A model generated the notes under the pieces. It was given only the letters and a program-made list of their open reading frames with translations. It did not search any database and had not been told where the DNA came from. A program made the translations under genes and the position numbers. Source: Algoriphagus zhangzhouensis (lineage in GTDB: Bacteria > Bacteroidota > Bacteroidia > Cytophagales > Cyclobacteriaceae). From it: DNA of 52,750 nt. Below, one piece after another: positions 44,086 through 52,750 of the stretch. The stretch spans positions 1 through 52,750 of the forward strand of contig NZ_FRXN01000008.1 in the NCBI RefSeq assembly GCF_900148515.1, written 5' to 3'. Position 1 is the stretch's first letter. Every line of letters begins with the position of its first letter.

Positions 44086-44979
44086 TTAAGATGAAAAATA
44101 AGGAGTCCGCTTAAATGAAAAAATCATCAAATACCAAAAAAACACAGGAATTAATCTCCAATGAAAAGAACGAATTGCAACTTGTTTAAAGTAATAAAAT
44201 CCAAGTTTGATACAATTGAATCTATTATCTCCATACTTATACAATTGTCCCAAAAACAAATGAAATGCTTTAAGTTCGATTTTATTCGAAAAACCTTCCT
44301 CCTTTTTTATCCGATTTATTTTAGAAAGAATTTTTCTTTTAGCTTTTTCAGTATTTAATAGCCAAACCAAATTTGCTTTTCCTTTTGAGAAATGCTCAAT
44401 TTGGATATTAGGAATAAAATAATTCTGAAACTTCCTACTTACCTGTAAACAAATATCTGTATCATATCCATGAAAACCTTCTAACCCATCATCAAATCTA
44501 AATCCCTCAAAAGCTTCTTTCTTTATTGCCAAAAACATACCATCCAATACATATACTTTTGATGGAACCTGTGCACCTTTTATTTGAGGACTTCCAACTA
44601 TTCCTGCAAATTCTTTTGAATTTGATATATAATTGGAAAAGATAAAACTCTGATCTGAAATCCACCAATCAGATGGACTGATAGGTAAATATGATGAACC
44701 AACTACTCCTAATACGCCAGGATTTTTAAGGTTGTCAAAATAACCATGCAAAAACACACCCCAGTTTTGTGAATGAAATACTACATCTTCATGGACGAAA
44801 ATCAATATATCATATATAGCCTCTGATGCTCCTTTATTGTACGCCTTAGTAATTGACAGTTTTTCTTTTTTATTGTCAATTTTAATTAATTGATACTCTA
44901 TACCAATAGTTTCCTTTAATGATTTAGAAAATTTTTCGAACCAAAAATCATCGATTGAACAAACTATTACTGAAATCAT
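44086..44979 (-). CDS. Glycosyltransferase-like protein (GT2-related)
   Basis: ATG 44979 (MISVIVCSIDDFWFEKF) is the likely start; 33 extra upstream codons come from a read-through of the MBOAT remnant in another frame and do not resemble a glycosyltransferase. The product has 297 residues. SITKAYNKGASEAIYDILIFVHEDV, then VLDGMFLAIKKEAF and GYDTDICLQV match glycosyltransferase-like family PF13712. The HEDV motif stands in for the usual D-x-D. It ends 6 bases before the next GT2. Confidence 0.83.
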   Translation of the reverse strand: MISVIVCSIDDFWFEKFSKSLKETIGIEYQLIKIDNKKEKLSITKAYNKGASEAIYDILIFVHEDVVFHSQNWGVFLHGYFDNLKNPGVLGVVGSSYLPISPSDWWISDQSFIFSNYISNSKEFAGIVGSPQIKGAQVPSKVYVLDGMFLAIKKEAFEGFRFDDGLEGFHGYDTDICLQVSRKFQNYFIPNIQIEHFSKGKANLVWLLNTEKAKRKILSKINRIKKEEGFSNKIELKAFHLFLGQLYKYGDNRFNCIKLGFYYFKQVAIRSFHWRLIPVFFWYLMIFSFKRTPYFSS

Positions 44980-45134
44980 CTTGGTATAACCCTCCAATCC
45001 CACCAGCCATAAAAGACATAGCTTGCTATTAGAATAAAGGCATTCTGAAGCTTTAAATTCTTCTGAAAAACAAACCAATAGCCCATAAAGACTAGAGGAA
45101 GGAAAATCAGAAATTCAAAGGAGTTGAAAAGCAA
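44976..45134 (-). pseudogene. Truncated MBOAT acyltransferase (N-terminal stump)
   Basis: In a frame not used by the neighbouring gene, TTG 45134 to TGA 44976 encodes 52 residues that begin LFNSFEFLIFLPLVF and continue with WFVFQKNLKLQN, then ASYVFYGWWDWR. This is the conserved N-terminal opening of AlgI/MBOAT O-acyltransferases, which normally have about 450-500 residues. Homology ends right after WWDWR, and the stop codon overlaps the start of the glycosyltransferase gene. About 90% of the gene is gone. Intact relatives acylate surface polysaccharides, so the remnant probably belonged to an older version of this locus. Confidence 0.8.
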
Positions 45135-45194
45135 TTTTTGAGTTTAAAGTTAAAAATGGAAATTTTAAAGTGTCTATTAATGAAGAATGGGGTA

Positions 45195-46316
45195 TTAGGA
45201 ATTTCTCGTTTCCGCTAATTCTAAGTTCGACTTATCATTATTGTAATTCTGAACTCTTAATAAGAATCTAGCAATCATCTGCTGCTCCTCTTTGGAAAGA
45301 ATATGGTATAATGGTAAGCAAAGAACCCTTGTGGAAATAGCATCTGAGACGGGACAATCACCAGAGGTATAATCCAAGGTATTTAGCCCCGGATAGAAGT
45401 ACCTTCTACAAGCAATGCCATTTTCATCCAATAGTTGTTTGCTTTTCAGCAGAATTCCTTCTGATTGAAATACAATAGGGAAATATGAATAATTGTAAGA
45501 TTCTATTTTTTCAATGTTTGAAAATTCTACTGAAAGCTTTTGTAGCAGGTTTTTATAAAACACAAACTGTTCTTTCCTCTTCGCCAGAATAGATTCCAAG
45601 TATGGAAGAATTGCCAAGCCCATAGCTGCATGGAATTCAGAATTCTTTCCATTGATTCCCAATCCATTAAACTTATCAAAACCATCATGTCCAAAATTTC
45701 TCAAAAAGGACATTTTCTTCAATAATTCAGGGTCTTTTGTAAATACTCCTCCCCCTTCAATCGTATGGAAAATCTTGGTAGCATGGAAACTACAAGTTGA
45801 AATATCTCCATATTCAAAAATGGACCTTCCTTTTATCTTGACTCCAAATGCATGGGCCGCATCATAGATAACTTTTAAATTATGCTTTTTGGCAATTCTC
45901 TCTATTTCCTCCACATCACAGGGAATCCCATAAACGTGAGTAGCCAAAATCGCTGAAGTTTCTGGAGTGATGGCTTCCTCTATTTTTGTTGGATCTATAG
46001 TGAACTTCCCAGGAATAATATCCACATAAATTGGTTTACACCCTTCCCAGACAATGCTACTTGTCGTTGCCACATAAGAAAAAGGTGTAGTGATGATTTC
46101 ACCTTTTAGATCTAGCGCTTTGATGGCTATTTGAAGTGCCATAGTACCATTACTGACATAAAGTAAATGGTTGACACCCAAATATTCCTTAAGTCTCAAC
46201 TCCAATTCATTGACCAAAGGACCATTGTTAGTTAGCCAATTCCGATTCCAAATCCCATCAAGATAGCCTTGATAGTCCGCTTGGGGAGGTAAGAAAGGTT
46301 TGGTTACTGGGATCAA
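45195..46316 (-). CDS. DegT/DnrJ/EryC1/StrS family aminotransferase
   Basis: The 373-residue product starts at TTG (MIPVTKPFLPP); an in-frame stop lies upstream and no ATG is available. Family features are NGTMALQIA, TTPFSYVATTSSI, the PLP-binding aspartate in VIYDAAHAFG, the Schiff-base lysine in SFHATKIFHTIEGG, and NFGHDGF. These enzymes transfer an amino group to a keto-sugar nucleotide and so supply amino-deoxy sugars such as Qui4N or Fuc3N types; which one is not predictable. It is the first gene of the long polysaccharide transcription unit. Confidence 0.92.
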   Translation of the reverse strand: MIPVTKPFLPPQADYQGYLDGIWNRNWLTNNGPLVNELELRLKEYLGVNHLLYVSNGTMALQIAIKALDLKGEIITTPFSYVATTSSIVWEGCKPIYVDIIPGKFTIDPTKIEEAITPETSAILATHVYGIPCDVEEIERIAKKHNLKVIYDAAHAFGVKIKGRSIFEYGDISTCSFHATKIFHTIEGGGVFTKDPELLKKMSFLRNFGHDGFDKFNGLGINGKNSEFHAAMGLAILPYLESILAKRKEQFVFYKNLLQKLSVEFSNIEKIESYNYSYFPIVFQSEGILLKSKQLLDENGIACRRYFYPGLNTLDYTSGDCPVSDAISTRVLCLPLYHILSKEEQQMIARFLLRVQNYNNDKSNLELAETRNS

Positions 46317-46319
46317 AAT

Positions 46320-47935
46320 TTTAATTAAGAATGGTAAATGTTGAATGAGTAATTATCTGGTGTTAGTTGACTGTTGGGTGAGGGTCTTTAAGTGGTAAGC
46401 CGTAAGTGGAATTTGGTCCATAGTCCATAGTCCATAGTCCATGGTCCATGGTCCATAGTTGGAAGCTGGAGGTTGGATGTAGGAGGTTCGGCTGAGTGGC
46501 AGAGAGAATGGAGACTAAGGGACTGAGAGATTCTTTTTCCTAAATTCCTTTTACCTAGACTCTTGATTTTTAAATTATTCACCACAGAGGGTGCGGAGTT
46601 TTCACAGAGATTTTTTCCTAATCCCGAATATCGAATTTTGAATGATGAATGTTGAATGATGGTCCGCGATAAATATCGGGAATGGAAAACCTAGTAGCTC
46701 CTGATCCAAATAATTACAAAACGAAGCAAACAACCATTACAACTCTTTCTCCTAATCCCCATTTCCTAACCCCTATCATTTGATTCTTGTCTCTTGGATC
46801 TTGGCACAGCTTCGCCCTTTCAGTCACATTTGACTTAGTTTCTTACAGCCCTCACTACAGGAGGCAGGACTACCTACAGTAGTTGAATTCGCTACTTTCA
46901 GTCCCATCGAGGACTTAAGAATGACTGAGTAATAAATTTACTCGGTTGATTTTGATTCGCAAATTTTGAGTAATGAAATGTTTGGAGGTGGGAGGTTGGG
47001 AAGTCGGGAAGTTGGAAGTTAGAAGTTGGAGGTTGGAGGTTGGAAGGGTTGACATTGTTTGAAAATTGGAAAATTGAAAAATTGGAAAATTTCAAAAGTT
47101 GGAAGTAGGAAGTTGGAAGTTGAACTGGGAATAGGTATTAGAGAGCAGAAATTAGGGATTGGCAGAGCACCAGAGGTGCGATAAGATGGTAGCCCTGGGT
47201 GAGCGAAGCGTAACCCAGGGTGTAAAAGGACAAAAAGCCATTTAACTCGGCCATGAGATATCAATTGACCACCAGTCTTGGTGCTGAGGAGAAGGAGGAA
47301 ACATCATTTTTTCAACCCAACGAAATTTCCATTTTGGAGAAAATCAACATTGGGCTAAAGCCCTTATCTTATTGAACTATATTTTTTGAATGGGCTAAAG
47401 CGCCATTCCTATTCAAAAGACAGCTCAAAAATTGGGGGATTCTTAAATTATTCACCACAGAGGCGCAGAGAACGCTGAGTTTTCACGGAGAATTTTTCTA
47501 ATCCCTTTTCCCCAATCCCTCCCGATGACTATCGGGATCCCAAATCCCTCTTACAAAAATACGATCCTCGAAATATCGAATAATGAATGATGAATTTCGA
47601 ATGTTGAAATACGAAGGACGAAATACGATTAGGAAGCTTGGTACATTGGACTTGGTACTTTGGACAACCTTCTTGTTTCTTAAATTATTCACCACAGAGG
47701 CGCAGAGAACGCTGAGTTTTCACGGAGATTTTTTCTAATCCCTTTTCCCTAATTCCGAAAGACGAAGGACGAAATACGATCTAGAAGCATGGTACATCGT
47801 ACTTGGTACTTTGGACAAAACTCTAAACTCTCATTTCAACGCCATTTCAAACCTTGCCATGCCATAATTGTAAAACTTAACATAGGAGAAGTGCAGGAAT
47901 ATTATATTTGGATACTGGAGATAGGTCTTTTTAAA
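46320..47935. repeat. Mosaic of dispersed repeats, no gene
   Basis: This block has the same families as 7.4-9.6 kb. There are GTCCATAG/GTCCATGG runs (46415-46460), GGAAGTTGGA runs (46984-47050, 47098-47125) and GGAAAATT runs (47060-47090). CACCACAGAG elements lie at 46571-46610 (shortened), 47444-47490 and 47681-47727. One copy of the CTCGGC-stem element lies at 47237-47360, behind a GCACCAGAGGTGCGATAAG phrase at 47167. The block separates the polysaccharide locus from the metallophosphoesterase. Open frames here are repeat translations. Confidence 0.85.
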
Positions 47936-47970
47936 AAAATTGAAGGATTCTATTTCTGCTGAATTGATTT

Positions 47971-49761
47971 ATGATCACCCAAAAAAGTTTAATTACATAT
48001 CTCTATATTCTATTTGGAATTGGCCTGTTTTTCATGAGTTGCCAATCTCCAAAGGAAGAACCTACCCCACCTTTGGAAGAAACCATGGATTGGGTGATAT
48101 CCCGGTTTTATGCAGATTTCTCACCATCTGAATTAAAAAGTGCTGACCAGTCTTTTTTCCTTTCCAATCTTACAGCTCAGGAATTAGAGGTACTTTCTAC
48201 CCAATATTGGAAATTTCATGTAAATGAACCAGTACAAGTTTCTTTGATGATAGATGTCGATCAAAAAACAATTCCATTTTGGGTGGAAGAAGCAGGTTTT
48301 AAAAAAACTGATTTGAAGGTTACAAACGAGGAGTATACCTACCAAGTTTGGAGAAAAGAATTCCCAGAAGGAATGGTGGAATTGGGTATTCCTGGGATAG
48401 AAAATCATCGAACTCCTTATTTTGTATCTGTTGGAAAAGTAGATAGGGATTCGGACAAACAATTAGAAATCACTGAGGTTTTTCCTGCCTATCAGGAATT
48501 GCAATCACTTCAGAAAGGAAATCCTGTATATACTTGCTGGGATTTGGAGCTTCAGGATTATCCGGCTGAATTGGAAGGAGATATTTTATTGGCTACCAAT
48601 CGGGGAAGACCTAGAGAATCCCATTTGTTTCAGGCAATCCGCGAAACCAATTTCCCGTCAAAAGGTGCCCCAGATCAAATTGCTCTTTCTTGGAGTGATG
48701 ATACGCATACGAGTATGAATATCCAATGGAGAACTTCATTAGCAATTGCTCAAAACACTCTTACCTATTGGGAAAAAGGGACAACAGACAGCATACAAGT
48801 TCAGTCTCAAGTAAAAGAACTATATGATCGATTAGTATATGGTGATCCTCGCGTCAACCACCATACAGTCGAGCTCAAAAACTTAAAATCTGGCCAAACC
48901 TATTTTTATCAAATAAAATCAGGCAGCCATAAATCTGATATTTATTCCTTCCAAACTGCTTCAGAGGATGATCATTTTTCTTTTATCTGGTTTGGTGATA
49001 CCCATAATCAAAAAGACTGGGGTCAATTGATACAAAAAGCCGACAAAGTCCATCCTGAAACTGCTTTTTATTCAACCACTGGAGACATGGTAGACCATGG
49101 TTTGTATAGGAATGAATGGGATGATTTCTTTGGATATTCCGGTCAGGTTTTCTCTGAAAAACCATTGATGCCGATACCGGGCAATCATGAAAACCAAGAT
49201 GATTTAGGTAATCAATTGTACTATGATTTGTGGAGCTTACCACAAAATGGTCCCGACCAAAACCCTAAAGAGAGTAGCTATAACTTTGAATATAAAAACA
49301 CATTTTTTCTAATGATTGATGCCACTCAGGATGTGGAACTACTAACTCCTTGGATAGAGCGACAATTGAAAAACTCAAGTTCTGAATGGAAGATAGCTAT
49401 GCTTCACTTCCCTCCCTATAATTGGCAATCATCCTATCCTGATATTGTTGAACAATGGATTCCTTTATTCGATCAATATCATGTAGACATCGTTCAGAGT
49501 GGACATGTCCATAACTACATGAGGTCTAAACCATTGTTGGCAGGGAATGCTGTTGACGATTTTTCAAAAGGGACCGTGTATGTTTATTCTGTAGGAACGG
49601 GATACAATCTTTTCCCTATTGGCGAGCCAGCACCTTATGTCCACGTACAAGAAAACAGCAACTACTATTATCAGAGAGTAGAAATCAAAGGCAAGAGACT
49701 TCAGTTTGTTACCTATAATTCCGCGGGGGAGGTTGTGGATAGGTTTGAGATAAGGAAGTAG
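47971..49761 (+). CDS. Lipoprotein metallophosphoesterase with FN3-like (purple acid phosphatase N-terminal) domain
   Basis: The 596-residue product has a lipoprotein signal (FFMSCQSP). Residues about 220-330 form an FN3-like domain as in purple acid phosphatases (QIALSWSDDTHTSMNIQW; YFYQIKSG). The calcineurin-like core follows: GDTHN (342-346), GDMVDHG (371-377), GNHE (404-407), a histidine in MLHFPP (H479) and GHVHNY (511-516), the full metal-binding set. It hydrolyses phosphoesters outside the cytoplasm; the substrate is unknown. It stands alone between repeat blocks on the plus strand. Confidence 0.92.
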   Translation: MITQKSLITYLYILFGIGLFFMSCQSPKEEPTPPLEETMDWVISRFYADFSPSELKSADQSFFLSNLTAQELEVLSTQYWKFHVNEPVQVSLMIDVDQKTIPFWVEEAGFKKTDLKVTNEEYTYQVWRKEFPEGMVELGIPGIENHRTPYFVSVGKVDRDSDKQLEITEVFPAYQELQSLQKGNPVYTCWDLELQDYPAELEGDILLATNRGRPRESHLFQAIRETNFPSKGAPDQIALSWSDDTHTSMNIQWRTSLAIAQNTLTYWEKGTTDSIQVQSQVKELYDRLVYGDPRVNHHTVELKNLKSGQTYFYQIKSGSHKSDIYSFQTASEDDHFSFIWFGDTHNQKDWGQLIQKADKVHPETAFYSTTGDMVDHGLYRNEWDDFFGYSGQVFSEKPLMPIPGNHENQDDLGNQLYYDLWSLPQNGPDQNPKESSYNFEYKNTFFLMIDATQDVELLTPWIERQLKNSSSEWKIAMLHFPPYNWQSSYPDIVEQWIPLFDQYHVDIVQSGHVHNYMRSKPLLAGNAVDDFSKGTVYVYSVGTGYNLFPIGEPAPYVHVQENSNYYYQRVEIKGKRLQFVTYNSAGEVVDRFEIRK

Positions 49762-50975
49762 GGATTGTGGAGAGTAGTGATCAGGGATTGGTAGTCAGTG
49801 ATCAGCTTGTAAGTAGTAAACGGTAAGAGGTCGGGAAGTTGGATGTGGGATGTTGGAAGATAAGTCAGAAAGTAGAAATCAGAAATCTAAAAGGGTTGTG
49901 ATAGTTGTGTGCCTTCGGCGTTTTTATTGTTTGAAAATTGAAAAATTGAAAAATTGCAAAATTGCAAAATTGGGGAATCGGATAGGAATGGTTTAGAGAG
50001 TAGGGATTAGGGAGCAGGGATTTGTAAATCATCAATGTTCAATGCTCAATTTTCAATTCTCAATATCGATGAATACCGCTAGAAATTGATACCTAGGCTC
50101 GAAGAGCTGGGATTACTTAGAAGAAAACAATTATTTTATTTTTAGCCCTGTAGGGGCGGAACCTTGAATAGGCCTACCAAAGGTAGACAGGCTTGGGTTT
50201 TAACCCAGGTTAAAAGAGAATAAAAGTCCATTTCCCTCGGCCATGAGATATCAATTGACAACGCTGATTGAAGCCGAGGAGGGAACGAAAACATCGTTTC
50301 GTCAACCTTTTAATGGGTCTATTTTGGAGTTGAAAACTCCTTAGATAGAGGTTCTAGATTGCAAATCTAGAACAGCATGAAATAGGGATTAGATGATAAG
50401 TTAGAAGGCTAAAATCAGAAATTTGAAATACGATCCGCGATAAATATCGGGAACGATTAATTAGAAACTCGCATTCCAAGCAATTGCAACGCGTAGCAAA
50501 CAACTATTACAATTCTTTTTTCGAATATCGAACATCGAATGATGAATTACGAATCTTGAAGGACGAGTTCGGAAATCAGCGATAGGAAGAAAATCAGCAA
50601 AATCAACATTGGGCTAAAGCGCCATTCCTATTCAAAAGACAGCTCAGATGGTTCCCCATTAACCATTAACCATTAACAGTGAACGGTAAGTGACAAGTTG
50701 TGTTTGCAGGTCCGATTGACATGCCTAATCCCTATTCCCTATTCCCAAATCCCTAATTCCGAAGGACTAAATACAATTAGGAAGCTTGGTACATTGTACT
50801 TGGTACTTTGGACAACCTTCATGTTTCTTAAATTATTCACCACAGAGGCGCAGAGAACGCTGAGGTTTCACGGAGAATTTTTTCCAAATGCCTTTTCCCT
50901 AATCCCTCCCGGTATTTATCGGGATCCCCATTCCCTCCCGTTGCCTATCGGGATCCCAAATATCGAATCTAATAA
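49762..50975. repeat. Mosaic of dispersed repeats, no gene
   Basis: It holds GGAAGTTGGA and AAAATTG runs (49835-49975), a CTCGGC-stem element at 50226-50331 behind a TAGGGGCGGAACCTTGAATAG phrase, and a roughly 210-base segment (50476-50686) closely matching 8964-9160. A TTGGTACATTGTACTTGGTAC phrase (50785), a CACCACAGAG element (50829-50875) and TATCGGGATCCC phrases (50919, 50947) follow. No gene is seen. Confidence 0.85.
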
Positions 50976-50978
50976 AAA

Positions 50979-50994
50979 GGGGGATTTCTCCCCC
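50979..50994 (-). terminator. Rho-independent terminator of the right-edge surface protein
   Basis: On the minus strand GGGGGA and TCCCCC form a 6-bp stem with a 4-base loop, followed by TTTTTATTAG. It lies 23 bases past the stop codon of the T9SS-exported protein. Confidence 0.8.
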
Positions 50995-51016
50995 AGGTTA
51001 AGTTTTAATCGAATTA

Positions 51017-52750
51017 CTATTTTTTAATGATTAATCGTTTCATTTCAATCTGGAAGTTGATCTGAACCTGAACTAGATATGTTCCAGCTGCGAAGGATTT
51101 TACTTCCAATGATTTATTAAATCCTCTTTCATATTCACCCTCATCCTTGATCAAGATTTTTCCTGCCAAATCAAATACCTGTATGGAAACGTGCGATGGT
51201 CCGGTCAGATTGACTTGTAATTGAACAAAATCAGTTGCCGGGTTAGGATACATTTCAAAATCAGCTTGATCAATTCTTCTTTCCAAAATCATATCTTTTT
51301 CAATCACCTGCCCCACTCTATCGATGGACTTAACTCTGAACTCCAATGGATAATTGGCTTTTTGGGTCTCGCCTATCCAAATCAACTGATTTCCTTTCAC
51401 CTCCAAATCCTTGGACTCTAGGACCTGATATTCATGCTGATCATCCTCTGGATCAATAGTCTCCAAAGTGGCCAAAACCTGATCCTTCTGAAGGATTTCC
51501 GTCAATTCATTTTCTAAAATCAAGATTTCCTCAGGCATAGTTTTTTCAGCCACTTTAACCCTTATCAACACAGGTTCTTCATCTTGGACTTGACCGTGAA
51601 TCTCATAGGTTCCTGGCACCAATCCATTATAAGTACTCAAATCCCAAATGACTGGCAGTTCTTCTTTTTGACCATTATTATCTCTTTCAAAGCCAATTGA
51701 AGCAATTTCCTTCTCTGGAGTATTCCATGGTACAGGTATCAAAGATTCATTTCTTACAAATTTGTTTTTACCTCTTCCTTTACCACCACTAGAACTGAGA
51801 ATCAAATCAAAGCTCGCTTGAGATTCATTACCATAAGTATCCCTTGCCATCAGAATAATAGGGTAAGTTCCTTGAGCATCTAGTATTGTTCCAGGTTCTG
51901 GAATCTGAATAAATTCTGAAACAAAGCAATTATCCGTTGCTGGGTAAGAAATTCTATAATCAGGAATCTCGAAAATCTGACCATCGGTAAATGCTTCAGT
52001 TATTGATTTTGGAGTTCTAGAAATAGTTGGAGCTTCTGGATCAATAACCGTCACAATCAATATTGCTTCAGCTTGATTCCCCTCTGCATCTGTGATTGTA
52101 TATACCACCAGATTATCTCCTACATCCACGCAGGAGAAATCGGATTGACTCAATGTCTCCCCCACAATTCTACCACAATCGCTGAAAGATCCATTATCTA
52201 CCTCCCTCGGACTAATACTTGCAAAGCCTTTCCTATCTAGTTCAACGCTGATATTATTGGCAATCGCTGCGATTTCACAAGTTGGGTTCCAATTTACTAT
52301 GATCGTTACCAAGGCTGTTGCGCTGGAACTATGACCCGCATTTTCCTCTACTGTCAAGAGAACAGTATTTTCTCCTTCATCCAAATCAGTGAATAAAGTT
52401 TTATCCAAGCTCAATGTGAGACTTCCACAATTATCTGTAGAACCTGCATCTATGTTTTCAGGAAGAACCTCAACTTGTTCCCCTTCTTGAATAGTTAGAG
52501 TTATATTTTGTGTCAAAACGGTTGGTGCTTCCCTATCCTCTACCCATACTTCTTGAGAAGCTGAGGTTACATTTCCGGCTGCATCTTCTGCTCTCCAGTT
52601 TACGATGGTCAGACCCAATGGGAAGATAGCAGGAGCGTCATTGGTGACTTGCACTCCTCCACAATTGTCTCCTGATTGAGCTTCACCCAAATCAACATTG
52701 CTTGCTTCGCAAAGTCCTGGATCTGTTCCAACAATGACATTCGCCGGAGC
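51017..52750 (-). CDS. T9SS-exported Ig/HYR-like surface protein, 5' end outside window
   Basis: The frame is open from the right edge to the stop at 51017, about 577 residues. It holds three HYR/Ig-like units with paired cysteines (GDNCGG; DNCGSL; FSDCGRIVGE and SDFSCVDVGDN), then a TDNCF unit, a beta-rich linker, and a C-terminal domain FEMYPNPATDFVQLQV with GTYLVQVQ and RLIIKK, the type A T9SS sorting signal. The protein would be exported across the outer membrane and anchored or released at the surface. It ends beside a good terminator. Whether it belongs with the left-edge giant protein as a family cannot be seen here. Confidence 0.9.
   Translation of the reverse strand, partial: APANVIVGTDPGLCEASNVDLGEAQSGDNCGGVQVTNDAPAIFPLGLTIVNWRAEDAAGNVTSASQEVWVEDREAPTVLTQNITLTIQEGEQVEVLPENIDAGSTDNCGSLTLSLDKTLFTDLDEGENTVLLTVEENAGHSSSATALVTIIVNWNPTCEIAAIANNISVELDRKGFASISPREVDNGSFSDCGRIVGETLSQSDFSCVDVGDNLVVYTITDAEGNQAEAILIVTVIDPEAPTISRTPKSITEAFTDGQIFEIPDYRISYPATDNCFVSEFIQIPEPGTILDAQGTYPIILMARDTYGNESQASFDLILSSSGGKGRGKNKFVRNESLIPVPWNTPEKEIASIGFERDNNGQKEELPVIWDLSTYNGLVPGTYEIHGQVQDEEPVLIRVKVAEKTMPEEILILENELTEILQKDQVLATLETIDPEDDQHEYQVLESKDLEVKGNQLIWIGETQKANYPLEFRVKSIDRVGQVIEKDMILERRIDQADFEMYPNPATDFVQLQVNLTGPSHVSIQVFDLAGKILIKDEGEYERGFNKSLEVKSFAAGTYLVQVQINFQIEMKRLIIKK

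Noticed and set aside
44980..45078. 33 extra N-terminal residues of the GT2-related protein
   Set aside because: They come from reading the MBOAT stump in the wrong frame.
46388..47695. Several minus-strand frames of 65-81 codons
   Set aside because: Products such as repeated NFQLP and SIV phrases come from GGAAGTTGGA and GTCCATAG repeats.
51017..52750. Right-edge protein as the missing end of the left-edge giant protein
   Set aside because: Both are minus-strand Ig-like repeat proteins, but they lie at opposite window edges and share no identical unit that I can see. Continuity cannot be shown.

Overview
The window reads as a chromosomal segment of a Bacteroidota bacterium, most likely from the Cytophagales (Cyclobacteriaceae such as Algoriphagus are a fair guess, not proven). 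Signs of this are a SusC/SusD outer-membrane pair with its own exported thioredoxin-like protein, a type IX secretion (T9SS) C-terminal sorting domain, MBG-repeat and Ig-like giant surface proteins, and families that look like the Bacteroidota-typical DUF6266, DUF6520 and DUF4221. I see no rRNA, tRNA, CRISPR array, integrase or intact transposase gene.

Layout. 1-6125 (-): N-terminal two thousand residues of a giant repeat protein running off the left edge, preceded by a phage-tail-collar-domain gene (6222-6767). 7.4-9.6 kb: a gene-free mosaic of dispersed repeats. 9.6-12.2 kb (-): a small operon with a Crp/Fnr-like regulator, a class I terpene synthase with all catalytic motifs, and a 64-residue protein, followed by a DUF6266-like gene. 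12.4-15.2 kb (+): a MauE/DoxX-like membrane protein, two small exported proteins and a DUF4221-like lipoprotein, with a structured leader candidate. 15.3-22.3 kb (-): thioredoxin-like protein, SusC, SusD. 22.7-23.4 kb: small divergent genes around an XRE regulator with paired operator-like sites. 23.5-46.3 kb (-): a surface polysaccharide locus with 13 glycosyltransferases (one GT29 sialyltransferase-like), four methyltransferases, a CMP-sugar synthetase, a HAD phosphatase, a Wzt-like ATPase, a Wzy-like membrane protein, an aminotransferase and a polysaccharide deacetylase. 46.3-48 kb and 49.8-51 kb: more repeat mosaic around a lipoprotein metallophosphoesterase. 51.0-52.75 kb (-): the C-terminal part of a T9SS-exported Ig/HYR-like protein running off the right edge.

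How the parts work together. The polysaccharide genes mostly overlap by 1-20 bases and form one long minus-strand transcription unit that starts at the aminotransferase. They would build a methylated, possibly nonulosonate-capped glycan. Neither a Wzx flippase nor a Wzm permease is present, so export depends on genes elsewhere. A 52-codon stump of an MBOAT acyltransferase lies just in front of the glycosyltransferases and marks a probable recombination junction.

The most unusual signals are these. (1) An array of different 13-17-base palindromes separated by a conserved 9-base linker, with a 24-base period; it is read in frame as about 140 residues between the start codon and the signal peptide of the thioredoxin-like gene. 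(2) A second kind of variable-palindrome array with an ACAAC linker, scattered through the intergenic regions. (3) The Crp-like/terpene synthase operon. (4) Several families of dispersed intergenic elements, one with a conserved stem.
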